A stretch of DNA of 23,035 nt, taken from the NCBI GenBank assembly GCA_009782665.1, contig WRIP01000003.1, positions 1 through 23,035 on the forward strand, written 5' to 3'. Positions 14,834 through 23,035 of the stretch are shown in pieces. The notes beneath the pieces were generated by a model. The model saw only the letters and a program-made list of their open reading frames with translations, had not been told where the DNA came from and ran no database searches. The translations under genes and the position numbers were made by a program. How positions within the stretch are numbered: position 1 is the stretch's first letter; each line of letters begins with the position of its first letter. The DNA is from Oscillospiraceae bacterium (lineage in GTDB: Bacteria; Bacillota; Clostridia; Oscillospirales; Ruminococcaceae).

Positions 14834-15125
14834 AGCGATTTCCACGCTATCTATGGCAATACGAGCGGGTAAACTGACGATAGGATTTACCCCGACCAAG
14901 AACGCTCTGCTGCAAAAGCAGCTCGTGAGCATTGTCACTACCTCCGATATATCGGAAGGGACATTGAAGAAGATGCTAAAGTATGCCGAAGGGGTAGAAG
15001 TGATTAAGCTGCCGTTTACCCAGTACGATATCGAAAGCGTACTGAGGAGAAGTTTTGTTATTGCCGGCATAAGTGATATAAATTTTATGGAGTTGTTGAG
15101 CAAGACGCTTGAGGAGGATATATGA
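14826..15125 (+). CDS. ylxQ: YlxQ, L7Ae/L30e-family RNA-binding protein
   Basis: 99 residues from the ATG at 14826, with GAGGAAG just upstream inside ylxR. A longer in-frame start would overlap ylxR much further with no ribosome binding site. The product shows the L7Ae-type core LSMAIRAGKLTIGFTPTKNAL and later EGVEVIKLPFTQYDIESVL, as in the K-turn-binding YbxF/YlxQ ribosomal-protein relatives. It overlaps infB by four bases (ATGA). Confidence 0.88.
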   Translation: MNRAISTLSMAIRAGKLTIGFTPTKNALLQKQLVSIVTTSDISEGTLKKMLKYAEGVEVIKLPFTQYDIESVLRRSFVIAGISDINFMELLSKTLEEDI

Positions 15126-17446
15126 CAATTACCTACAAACTGGGAGATCTGTCGAAGGATTTCGCGATAGCTAACAAGGACACTATAGCTATTCTAGGTT
15201 CTTTCGGGGAGGGAAAAAAGCACACTACCAACCTAACCGATGATGAGCTCAACTTTTTCTTCGACCAAATAACCAGACAGAACATGGTTGAGAGTTTTGA
15301 GCCGTTTATGGGTCCCGCAATTGCCATACCCCCGAGAGCTCCCAAAGCAGACGCTGCTCAACCAACTACACCGGCAACTACAACCGCAGTAGCTAAGCAA
15401 GAGGCAAAGCCCAAACGTCCGAGCGGACCGGCACCCAGCCGGGAACGAGAGGTTCGGGTTATAGACACTAGCGCTACCGTCATCAACGTCGAACGGTTTG
15501 ATGACCGATATGAAAATATCGCTCAATCATCACAACCCGAAGGTGATCTCAAACGCAATCGCAATCAAACAAATAGACAGAAGCTGAATCAACGTTCAAG
15601 GCAGCGAAGAGGTCCGTCACAACGTCAAAGACAGGAAACAGAAGCGCAACGTTTGGAACGCATTCAGCTAGAGAAGGCAAGAAAAGCACAGCTGAGAATT
15701 ACCATACCGGACGAGATCTCGGTTGGAGAGCTGTCTAATCGTCTGAAAACCGCTTCCCCCACCGTCATAAAGATCTTGATGGGGTTAGGGCATATGTCTT
15801 CGGTGAGCGATATCATAGATTATGATACTGCCTCATATGTTGCTGAAGAAATGGGTGCTGCATATACCCGAGAGATAAACGTTACCATAGAGGAACGTCT
15901 CAACATCACCGATGATCTGTCTGGTGAAGATAACTCTAACTTAACAGAACGTCCTCCAGTTGTGGTTATCATGGGACATGTAGACCATGGTAAGACTTCA
16001 CTGCTTGACTATATTCGTAAAACCAATGTGGTCGAGGGAGAATCCGGAGGTATTACCCAACATATAGGTGCATATCAGATCTCCTTGGGAGAGAAGCAGA
16101 TTACCTTCTTGGATACTCCGGGACATGAAGCCTTCACCTCCATGCGTGCGCGTGGTGCATCAATAACCGATATTGCCATTTTGGTTGTTGCGGCAGACGA
16201 CGGAATAATGCCGCAGACAGTTGAGGCGATTAACCATGCGAAGGATGCCAACGTTTCCATCATCGTTGCGATTAACAAAATAGACAAACCAGAAGCCAAT
16301 CCTGCCAGAATCAAACAAGAACTGACCGAATATGGGTTGGTGTCGGAAGAATGGGGTGGAGATACCATCGTCACCAACGTGTCCGCATTGACCGGTGAAG
16401 GTGTCGAGGAACTGCTTGAGATGATTATGTTGGTTGCTGAGGTCAAGGAACTCAAGGCAAATCCCGATCGTCTCGCAAGAGGTACGGTGGTTGAAGCTAA
16501 ATTAGATAAACAACGCGGACCGGTTGCTACCATACTGGTACAAAACGGAACGCTCAGCCTGGGAGATTATGTCATAGCCGGCACATCGGTAGGGCGTGTG
16601 CGTAACATGCAGAATGATAGTGGAGATAAGCTGGAGCAAGCAGGACCTTCTACACCGGTGGAGATTACCGGGCTAGTAGAGGTACCGGTAGCTGGCGACA
16701 GTTTTAACGCGGTCGAGAATGAACGCTTAGCCCGTGAGCTCATTGCTAGACGTCGAACCGAACAACAACAACAATCTTGGAACTCCGGAGTTAAGATAAC
16801 GCTGGATAATCTTTTCAGTCATATTGCAGAGGGTGAGTTGAAGGAACTACCCATCATCGTCAAGGCGGATGTTCAAGGGTCTGCTGAAGCCTTAAAACAA
16901 TCCCTTGAGAAGTTAGGCAACGAGGAAGTACGTGTGAGGATAATCCACGACGCCGTCGGAGCCATAAATACCAGTGATGTGATGTTGGCAGATGTCAGTG
17001 GAGCGATAATCATAGGATTTAATGTCCGACCAGATAACAATGCCCGAAGCGATTCGGAGCAGAAGGGTGTAGAGATTAAGATGTATCGTGTCATCTATGA
17101 TGCCATCGAGGATGTGGAGTTGGCTATTCGAGGGATGCGTGCACCTAAACAACGCGAACAGGAACAAGGCCGTATCGAAGTCAGAGAAGTATACAAAATA
17201 TCTTCGGTTGGAACGGTTGCCGGGTGTTATGTGCTATCAGGTTTAGTTTCCCGAGAAAGTCTCATACGTGTGGTACGTGACGGGATCATCATTCAGGATG
17301 ACAGCATAGCTACCCTGAGACGCTTTAAGGATGATGTGAGTCAGGTCAGAGAGTCTTTTGAGTGCGGTATCGTGCTGAGTCGATTTGCGGATCTTAGGGT
17401 AGGAGATATCTTCGAATCCTACATAATAGAAGAGTATATGGACTAA
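15122..17446 (+). CDS. infB: Translation initiation factor IF-2
   Basis: 774 residues. A divergent N-terminal segment (1-70) precedes a low-complexity Pro/Ala/Arg/Gln-rich linker (about 70-195). A conserved IF2 N-terminal helical block follows (ISVGELSNRLKTASPTVIKIL). The GTPase domain carries G1 GHVDHGKT (285-292), G2 GGITQHIG, G3 DTPGHEAF and G4 NKID. Domains II-IV include IIVKADVQGSAEAL. It places initiator tRNA on the 30S subunit and drives subunit joining with GTP. The ribosome binding site GAGGAGG sits in the end of ylxQ and the start overlaps its stop (ATGA). Confidence 0.97.
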   Translation: MTITYKLGDLSKDFAIANKDTIAILGSFGEGKKHTTNLTDDELNFFFDQITRQNMVESFEPFMGPAIAIPPRAPKADAAQPTTPATTTAVAKQEAKPKRPSGPAPSREREVRVIDTSATVINVERFDDRYENIAQSSQPEGDLKRNRNQTNRQKLNQRSRQRRGPSQRQRQETEAQRLERIQLEKARKAQLRITIPDEISVGELSNRLKTASPTVIKILMGLGHMSSVSDIIDYDTASYVAEEMGAAYTREINVTIEERLNITDDLSGEDNSNLTERPPVVVIMGHVDHGKTSLLDYIRKTNVVEGESGGITQHIGAYQISLGEKQITFLDTPGHEAFTSMRARGASITDIAILVVAADDGIMPQTVEAINHAKDANVSIIVAINKIDKPEANPARIKQELTEYGLVSEEWGGDTIVTNVSALTGEGVEELLEMIMLVAEVKELKANPDRLARGTVVEAKLDKQRGPVATILVQNGTLSLGDYVIAGTSVGRVRNMQNDSGDKLEQAGPSTPVEITGLVEVPVAGDSFNAVENERLARELIARRRTEQQQQSWNSGVKITLDNLFSHIAEGELKELPIIVKADVQGSAEALKQSLEKLGNEEVRVRIIHDAVGAINTSDVMLADVSGAIIIGFNVRPDNNARSDSEQKGVEIKMYRVIYDAIEDVELAIRGMRAPKQREQEQGRIEVREVYKISSVGTVAGCYVLSGLVSRESLIRVVRDGIIIQDDSIATLRRFKDDVSQVRESFECGIVLSRFADLRVGDIFESYIIEEYMD

Positions 17447-17460
17447 GGAGAACAGTTAAG

Positions 17461-17826
17461 ATGCCGTCTAGACGACAACAGCGACTCAATCAGGACTTCA
17501 AGAAGGAACTCTCGATGCTGTTACCTACCTTGAAGGATCCGCGTATCGATTCTTTCCTGTCGGTGATGCGGGTGGATGTAACCAACGACCTGTCATATGC
17601 AAAGGTATATATTGGTTCTATTGGGGGTTATGATAAGGCAAAGGAAGCCACAGGTGTATTGAAATCTGCTGCCGGGCATCTGCGTTCACAACTCGCCGTC
17701 AGTATGCATATACGAAAGATACCAGAACTAATCTTTGTTGCGGATGATTCAGCAGAGTATGCACTTAAGATAGACAATATAATTGAAGGATTCAGCAGAA
17801 AGAATGAAAACGAACAGAACGAATGA
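17461..17826 (+). CDS. rbfA: Ribosome-binding factor A
   Basis: 121 residues with the type-II KH fold typical of RbfA, which binds immature 30S subunits near the 5' end of 16S rRNA. Conserved features are the N-terminal RRQQRLNQDFKKELSMLL helix, DPRID, the strand VRVDVTNDLSYAKVYI, the AAGHLRSQLA helix and the IPELIFVADDS strand. AAGGAG lies 8-12 bases before the ATG. The 3' end overlaps nrnA by 23 bases. Confidence 0.95.
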   Translation: MPSRRQQRLNQDFKKELSMLLPTLKDPRIDSFLSVMRVDVTNDLSYAKVYIGSIGGYDKAKEATGVLKSAAGHLRSQLAVSMHIRKIPELIFVADDSAEYALKIDNIIEGFSRKNENEQNE

Positions 17827-18784
17827 GATAATAGATATCGGTACAGCTGTCGGGTTGATAATGGATTCCGATAGAATCTTAGTACAGATGCATCGCAATC
17901 CCGACGGTGATACTATAGGTTGTGCCTATGCATTATGGTCAGCATTACGACACCTCGGAAAGACTGTAATGGTCGGATGTTGCGACAAGATACCGGCAAT
18001 GTATAGTTATCTCACCGAACTGTATGACCTTCAGTCACAAACCTTCTCACCTTCGGTCGTCATTTCAGTTGATGCTGGTTCGTTATCACAACTCGGAGAC
18101 TTTATGAACCCATGTGAAGGTATCTTACTGTCGATAGATCATCACGACAGTAATACAATGTATGCATCATACAATCTGGTTGATAGTAGTTATGCATCTT
18201 GCTGTGAGATTGTATATGAGTTGATTGACACACTTTCGGTTAAGCTTGATGAATATATTGCCTCTGCCATATATACTGGAGTATCCACCGACACCGGATG
18301 CTTTAAGTATCGGAACACCACCGCAAACGCCCACTATGTCACCGCTCGATTGATAGAAACAGATATAGATCTTGGGATGCTCAATCGCGTGTTGTTCGAA
18401 TCCAAGACAAAAGAGTTTCTGCAGCTTCAACAGTTAGCCATTGCATCATTGAAGTTTTATCTGGATGATAAGATTGCTGTTACGACCGTAACCCGTGACA
18501 TGTTTGAGCTGTCTGGAGCGGTAGAAGAAGATATGACCAATATTTCTCCTCTAGCAAGAGCCATAGATGGGGTCGAGGTCGGGTTAACCTTTCGAGAAAC
18601 TTCTAAAGGCAGTATTAAATGCTCGGTTCGCAGTTCGGATAAGGTTGATGCTTCAGCCATATGCCGGCTGTTCGGTGGTGGAGGTCATAAAGGAGCAGCA
18701 GCGTTTGAATGTACCGGTGATATGACCGAGATACAGACCAAAACTATCGATACCGTCATCTCCTTCCTGAAGAATTCAGAATAG
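17804..18784 (+). CDS. nrnA: DHH/DHHA1 phosphoesterase, NrnA-like nanoRNase/pAp phosphatase
   Basis: 326 residues from the ATG at 17804; a TTG at 17783 is possible, and the start is chosen by spacing and codon type. It has the manganese-binding DHH motifs: HRNPDGDTIG, a lone Asp in VVISVDAG, DHHDSN and STDTGCFKY. The C-terminal DHHA1 domain has GGGGHKGAAAF. NrnA-type enzymes degrade 2-5-nucleotide RNAs and convert pAp to AMP. The gene lies in the usual place between rbfA and truB. All metal ligands I can check are present. Confidence 0.92.
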   Translation: MKTNRTNEIIDIGTAVGLIMDSDRILVQMHRNPDGDTIGCAYALWSALRHLGKTVMVGCCDKIPAMYSYLTELYDLQSQTFSPSVVISVDAGSLSQLGDFMNPCEGILLSIDHHDSNTMYASYNLVDSSYASCCEIVYELIDTLSVKLDEYIASAIYTGVSTDTGCFKYRNTTANAHYVTARLIETDIDLGMLNRVLFESKTKEFLQLQQLAIASLKFYLDDKIAVTTVTRDMFELSGAVEEDMTNISPLARAIDGVEVGLTFRETSKGSIKCSVRSSDKVDASAICRLFGGGGHKGAAAFECTGDMTEIQTKTIDTVISFLKNSE

Positions 18785-18810
18785 ATACTAATACCAAGGA
18801 AACAAGACAG

Positions 18811-19692
18811 ATGCCATATCCCGAAGTCGGTGTGTTTGCCGTAGATAAACCTCAATCTTTTACCTCTTTTGACGTTGTGGCAAAGCTGAGAGGATTACTC
18901 GGAATCAGAAGAATCGGACACGGCGGAACGTTGGATCCGTTAGCGACTGGAGTACTCCCAATATTTATTGGTAAAGCCACAAAAGCGGTGGACCGACTAG
19001 AGGACAATAGTAAACGATATACTGCAACTGCAGTATTTGGTCGTCAGACTGATACGGGCGATATTACAGGAGAGACGATTGAACGCAGCAACGGTTTACC
19101 TGAAAAGTCACAGCTGCAAGAGGTTATTGAATCCTTTGTCGGACCATACGAGCAGATACCTCCTATGTATTCCGCCCTCAAGGTCAACGGGAGACCGCTA
19201 TATGATATCGCCCGTGCCGGAGGGATGATAGAACGCGAACCCCGCAGCATCGAGATACTCTCGATGAAATTACTGGTATATGACACTAAACAACAGGAGT
19301 TCACCATCGATGTATGTTGTTCCAAAGGTACATATATACGTACGTTAGTCGAAGATATTGCAAAAGGTTGTTTGGCAGTCGCTACTCTATCCCGTCTCAG
19401 GAGAACCAAGAGTGGTCCGTTTACTGAAGGTGACTGTTTGAGTCTAGATGAGATTGAAGTATGCCTAAAGTCCGGTGACCGATCTTTTATTCAACCGGTC
19501 GACAGGCTTTTTACCGCGCTTGAGAGGGTAACACTCACCGAACAACAGTATATGAGGTTTATGAACGGTGCAAGTATTACCGTCGATACTGTAGAACAAA
19601 CCGCACAGGTAGGTGTATACTATCAAAACTCAATGATAGCAGTTGCCTGCAACGCATGTGGAAAGCTCAAAACAGTTGCCAGATTCGTCTAG
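18811..19692 (+). CDS. truB: tRNA pseudouridine(55) synthase TruB
   Basis: 293 residues. It isomerises U55 in the T-loop of tRNAs. The N-terminus reads GVFAVDKPQSFTSFDVV, and the catalytic Asp42 lies in GGTLDPLATG. The other motifs KRYTATAVFGRQTDTGD, PPMYSALKVNGRPLYDIAR and CSKGTYIRTLVEDI are all intact. It ends with a short PUA-like remnant domain. AAGGAAAC lies upstream of the ATG, 26 bases after nrnA. ribF follows 14 bases downstream. Confidence 0.95.
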   Translation: MPYPEVGVFAVDKPQSFTSFDVVAKLRGLLGIRRIGHGGTLDPLATGVLPIFIGKATKAVDRLEDNSKRYTATAVFGRQTDTGDITGETIERSNGLPEKSQLQEVIESFVGPYEQIPPMYSALKVNGRPLYDIARAGGMIEREPRSIEILSMKLLVYDTKQQEFTIDVCCSKGTYIRTLVEDIAKGCLAVATLSRLRRTKSGPFTEGDCLSLDEIEVCLKSGDRSFIQPVDRLFTALERVTLTEQQYMRFMNGASITVDTVEQTAQVGVYYQNSMIAVACNACGKLKTVARFV

Positions 19693-19706
19693 CAGCCGGA
19701 GGTTAC

Positions 19707-20621
19707 ATGAAAATTTTTACTGAGATTCAACCGCTCAATATGAAAACATCGGTTGCTTTAGGATATTTCGACGGAATGCACAGAGGACACCGCGAAATCA
19801 TGAGGCAAACGGTTGCCTATGCTAAAAAAATGCATCTGCGAGCAACCGTTTTTACCTTTAACTTTTCAAACCAACGTCCGGGAGATAAGGGGAACGCTGA
19901 TCTCTTTGATCGATCGGTCATCTACGAAAAGATCGAACGGATGGGGATAGATTTGATTGTGGAAGTCCCTTTCGAAGAGATTCGACAGATGTCCGGCAGA
20001 GGGTTTATCGCAAATATTCTGGGACACAAGTGCTTAAACGCTGCCGTGATTAACTGTGGAGAGGACTTCCGTTTTGGCAAAGGCAGAGACAGCGACGTTT
20101 CGGTCATGAGATTATTAGCCCGTTCTCATGGGATTCAGGTTAATGTAGTGCCTTTTGTGATGGATAATGGTATTATCAGCACCACCAGGGTAAAACGATT
20201 AGTGGAAGCAGGAGATGTCTTAGCAGCATCAACGCTGCTGGGATTCAACTATCTCTATCAAGCGGATACCATCACTAAGCAGACGGGAATAGGTATCGAC
20301 TATACCACCGTCAGTCAACACTTGGATGATCATCTGTTACTGCCTAAGTTCGGTGTATACACTTCGCGGATATCCTTTGGTGATAACAGCCTTGATTCTG
20401 TAACATATATCGGAACCAGACCAACTAAACTCAACTCCGATGAGGTTTATGCCGATACACACATCTTCTGTTTTGAGGGTAGTATTCCTGATAACACCCT
20501 GCTTCGGGTGGAGCTGTTACGGATGATACGCGCTGAAGAACAGTTTGATAGCTTGAGTATACTCAAGGACACTATACGTTCGGACATTGAACGTGCCAAA
20601 GGCATCCTGCCGCATGATTAG
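19707..20621 (+). CDS. ribF: Bifunctional riboflavin kinase/FAD synthetase with a degenerate kinase motif
   Basis: 304 residues from the ATG at 19707, with GGAGG spaced 6 bases upstream; an earlier in-frame start lies inside truB. The N-terminal FMN adenylyltransferase half is standard: GYFDGMHRGH (19-28), VINCGEDFRFGK and ISTTRVK (157-163). The C-terminal kinase half is recognisable (LLLPKFGVYTS, YIGTRPT, RAEEQFDSLSILKDTI). However, the nucleotide-binding GFPTAN motif reads as IDYTTV (about 197-202) and the catalytic Glu of ETHI is Asp250 (ADTHIF). FMN adenylylation is probably retained and the riboflavin kinase step may be weak or lost. It ends the conserved translation operon; rpsO, its frequent neighbour, is not here. 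Confidence 0.92.
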   Translation: MKIFTEIQPLNMKTSVALGYFDGMHRGHREIMRQTVAYAKKMHLRATVFTFNFSNQRPGDKGNADLFDRSVIYEKIERMGIDLIVEVPFEEIRQMSGRGFIANILGHKCLNAAVINCGEDFRFGKGRDSDVSVMRLLARSHGIQVNVVPFVMDNGIISTTRVKRLVEAGDVLAASTLLGFNYLYQADTITKQTGIGIDYTTVSQHLDDHLLLPKFGVYTSRISFGDNSLDSVTYIGTRPTKLNSDEVYADTHIFCFEGSIPDNTLLRVELLRMIRAEEQFDSLSILKDTIRSDIERAKGILPHD

Positions 20622-20642
20622 GTAGATTCAAACAAGAGTAAT

Positions 20643-20660
20643 CCCGGTTGCTTAACCGGG
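20643..20660. repeat. GC-rich hairpin between ribF and the DUF362 gene
   Basis: CCCGGTT (20643-20649) pairs perfectly with AACCGGG (20654-20660) around GCTT. Neither strand has a T-run after it, so it is not a standard terminator. It lies between ribF and a gene with its own strong ribosome binding site and may separate or regulate the two. Confidence 0.45.
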
Positions 20661-20698
20661 TAAAACTGATAAATATGGATATATAAGGAGCAAAAAAG

Positions 20699-22219
20699 AT
20701 GCCTGAGTTGAGAAAAGTACCGCTGCAACCCATCAAACCATTCAGCGATATATATATATCCACCGGAAACGGATTAATTAAGTCGGTTCTGAAACGCGGT
20801 TTTGATGCATTGGGGGGTATAGAGAAATTTATTAAACCCTCACAAAGCGTTCTGATTAAACCAAATCTGACCGCTGCAGTGGATCCCATCACTGGTGGAA
20901 CCACCGACGTCAGATTAGCTGCGGCATTGGTAGAACTGATTAGGGAGCATTGTAATCCCGGTAAAATATACTGCGGAGAGAACACCCTAACGGGTGATAT
21001 GACCAGAAAAGCATTTGAAAAATACGGATATGTTGATATGTGCGAACACTACGGGGTGGAATTGGTTGACTTTACCTATGCCGAACGAGTGGATGTAGAT
21101 ATTTCCGATGCCATGTATGTAAATACCGTTTCCTTCCCAAAGTTAGTTCTGGATGTTGACGTATTCATCACCCTACCTTTGTTAAAGAATCACGATACTG
21201 TATGTGTTACAGCAGCTATTAAGAATAGTTTCGGCTTAGCCTCTGCCGATCTTAGAAAAAAGACTCACAGAGATTTTGCCATCGAGCAGTGTTTGATTGA
21301 TCTTGCACGTATCCGCAAACCTGACTTTACGATAGTAGACGGGCGTATCGGCATGGAAGGGATTGCCGGTGGAACATATTTCGATCATCCACGATTTGCC
21401 AATAGGATGGTCATGGGTGCGGACCCGGTAGCGGTTGATGTGGTCTGTACACATATCATGCAACAAAATCCCCGTGTGCGTTACCTGCAATGGGCTGATG
21501 ATTACGGATTAGGTAACTGCAATCTCGACTACATCAATATCCATGGGATGTCTATCGAGCAAGCCGCGGTTCCGTTTATGACACCGGCTGAACAGATAGA
21601 GGAGATGACCGCAGGAAAGATACATCTGCATGATCTGGGTTCCTGCTCACGCTGCAGAGCGGTCGCACAGGGTACCCTTCATCGTTTCACCTCTCCTGAG
21701 AGTCTGATTAAGTCGGTGGATATCATCTACGGACCGGGAACATTAAGTAAAGACACAGAGTTAGGTGATTCTTGTATCCTGGTCGGAGATTGTATACAGC
21801 AAAAGTATCGCAATCTGGGTCAATTCATACCCGGTTGCCCTATGAACAGAGAGGACTATTTCAATACTTTGACATCAATGAATATTGTCTGTTCGAAATG
21901 CGAACAGACGGTACTGGAGTTTGTTAAGCAACACTCTTTAGAGGAGTTGAGTTTCATTAGAATACTGGCATCTAATAAGACGGTATTTCAAGGTTCGGAT
22001 AATGAGTCAGGAACAACCGATTACCTGCTTGCGGTTGGCGACTGTCAAAAACGCTATGTAGGATACCATCTAGAACGCACCCACGAGGAGCTGAAAGAGA
22101 TGGGTCTGTCGGATTCGGTTACTGCAGATAATTTTGTTGTGTTCATTGGCGGGCACGAGATTACACTAGAGCAAATTGAAAGCGCATTTGAAGAACTAAA
22201 ACGACGCCGTGACGCATAG
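20699..22219 (+). CDS. DUF362 protein with duplicated C-terminal cysteine module
   Basis: 506 residues; AAGGAG at 20685-20690 is 8 bases before the ATG. The N-terminal DUF362 domain (about 15-290) is marked by SVLIKPNLTAA, the paired TLPLLKNHDTVCVTAAIKNSFG, a metal-binding-like Asp in VDGRIGMEG, and MGADPVAVDVV. This family often carries ferredoxin clusters and its biochemical role is poorly known. Here the C-terminal half has no classic ferredoxin. Instead it has cysteines 316, 319, 359, 365, 380, 398, 401 and 449. Two units share the order CSxC then VGDC: 316/319 to 365, and 398/401 to 449. The first also has the PGCPM ending seen in some DUF362 relatives. I infer metal or Fe-S binding. It may be on its own transcript after ribF. 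Confidence 0.88.
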   Translation: MPELRKVPLQPIKPFSDIYISTGNGLIKSVLKRGFDALGGIEKFIKPSQSVLIKPNLTAAVDPITGGTTDVRLAAALVELIREHCNPGKIYCGENTLTGDMTRKAFEKYGYVDMCEHYGVELVDFTYAERVDVDISDAMYVNTVSFPKLVLDVDVFITLPLLKNHDTVCVTAAIKNSFGLASADLRKKTHRDFAIEQCLIDLARIRKPDFTIVDGRIGMEGIAGGTYFDHPRFANRMVMGADPVAVDVVCTHIMQQNPRVRYLQWADDYGLGNCNLDYINIHGMSIEQAAVPFMTPAEQIEEMTAGKIHLHDLGSCSRCRAVAQGTLHRFTSPESLIKSVDIIYGPGTLSKDTELGDSCILVGDCIQQKYRNLGQFIPGCPMNREDYFNTLTSMNIVCSKCEQTVLEFVKQHSLEELSFIRILASNKTVFQGSDNESGTTDYLLAVGDCQKRYVGYHLERTHEELKEMGLSDSVTADNFVVFIGGHEITLEQIESAFEELKRRRDA

Positions 22220-23035
22220 TGCCAATGCAGTTAACCAGAGCAAGAAATTACTAGAAAAGAAAAAACACGGCAATGCACAGTTTATGACTGTAGAAGAGAT
22301 AGAAAGAGTATATGATAATGTGAAATTCGGCAATGAAACTGAAGTCGGCATTATAGTAGGTCATGATAAGTCATCATGGCTGGTAGATACTTCAGATCAT
22401 AACCTTTTGCTATTAACTTCACTCGGAGGAGGTAAAACAAACGGATAATAATCCCTTCCATCTACTACAATGCTATGGTAACCAAAAACCATAGTGCTAA
22501 TAAAGATAATGCCAACAAGGGTGCTTCCATGGTGATCATAGATATCAAAGGAGAACTGTATGGTAGCTGTAAAGATTTCTTACAGCAAAACGGCTATGAA
22601 ACACCGGTATTAAACTTCCGTGACATATCACTCAGTGCTCACTATCAGATTATGTATAAGGTGAATAGAGCTATAGATAAATACAAAGCAGCACCAACCG
22701 AAGGAGAGAAGGCAGTCTATTACGGACAGGCAGAACGATATGCCAAAATACTTGCTTCATCCTTAGTTGAAAACACAGACGGAGGTGTTGCCGGAGGTAC
22801 TAAGAATGAGACTAGTGAATACTTTAACGATACTTCTAAAGGGTTACTGACAGGGATGATACTCCTTGTATCGGAGTATGCTCCAGAGGAAGAACGACAC
22901 ATACTCTCAGTATATTCACTTCTCTTGGAAACTAACGGGGTAATCGATTCTAAGCACGAATCAGGACATCATTTGAAATCAGCGTTACTTATAACATTCT
23001 CTAAAAAATTCTTTTGCTGTTCCTTGATAAATTTG
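22209..23035 (+). pseudogene. Broken VirD4/TraG-type conjugative coupling protein (runs off window)
   Basis: Two frames together read as a type IV secretion coupling ATPase. The first frame (22209-22448, GTG start) gives KHGNAQFMTVEEI and a Walker A-like SLGGGKTN, then a stop. One base back in frame, from 22442, RIIIPSI continues and leads to SMVIIDIKGELYG (the Walker B-type DxKGE) and further TraG-like sequence to the window end. A single missing base near 22440 restores GKT-x-RIIIPSI, so this is a frameshift. The N-terminal transmembrane helices these proteins need for membrane anchoring are missing, since only about 20 residues precede KHGNAQ. The start overlaps the DUF362 stop, without a ribosome binding site. 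It is probably a decayed fragment of an integrative conjugative element. A sequencing error could explain the frameshift but not the missing N-terminus. Confidence 0.75.

Noticed and set aside
1..23035. CRISPR arrays, tRNA or rRNA genes
   Set aside because: I saw no regularly spaced repeats, no tRNA-like cloverleaf signature and no rRNA sequence on either strand by reading; a covariance search was not possible.

Overview
The window looks like a chromosomal segment of a low-to-moderate GC Gram-positive bacterium, most likely an anaerobic member of the Clostridia. The evidence is the classic Firmicutes order rimP-nusA-ylxR-ylxQ-infB-rbfA-nrnA-truB-ribF, strong purine-rich ribosome binding sites, a short clostridial-type SerA, and an ECF-type transporter subunit. 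I cannot name a genus from the sequence. Almost everything reads rightward.

Layout. (1) 1-1030 is GC-rich (single 60-base lines counted by hand give roughly 45-62% GC). It carries the 5' end of a leftward gamma-glutamylcyclotransferase-like gene and a rightward 106-residue gene of unknown function. It changes abruptly near 1030-1060 into 600 bases of about 32% GC with no recognisable gene. (2) 1671-5025 is a tight serine biosynthesis cluster (serC, serA) followed by an ECF transporter S component and the tRNA wobble methylase trmL, closed by a clear hairpin terminator. (3) 5099-11382 is an operon with its own extended -10 promoter: a GH2-like protein, a GH3 glycosidase, a membrane-anchored VanY-type carboxypeptidase, and two tandem DeoD-family nucleoside phosphorylase homologues. 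(4) 11521-12903 is an AT-rich polytopic membrane protein gene unlike its neighbours. (5) 12896-20621 is the translation/transcription housekeeping operon rimP to ribF, with a promoter and a leader hairpin in front of rimP. (6) 20699-22219 encodes a DUF362 protein with a duplicated cysteine module. It is followed at once by a broken conjugative coupling-protein (VirD4/TraG) gene running off the window.

The most interesting signal is the phosphorylase pair. The upstream protein has lost nearly all residues a DeoD subunit supplies to its own active site but keeps the two residues it lends to its neighbour (His4 and Arg43 in E. coli numbering). The downstream protein has the opposite pattern. This complementary loss predicts an obligate hetero-oligomeric phosphorylase with one working site per heterodimer. 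In the same operon the GH2-like protein has lost both catalytic glutamates, and further downstream RibF has a degenerate riboflavin-kinase ATP motif. The window is therefore rich in enzymes that keep their fold but not their catalytic residues.
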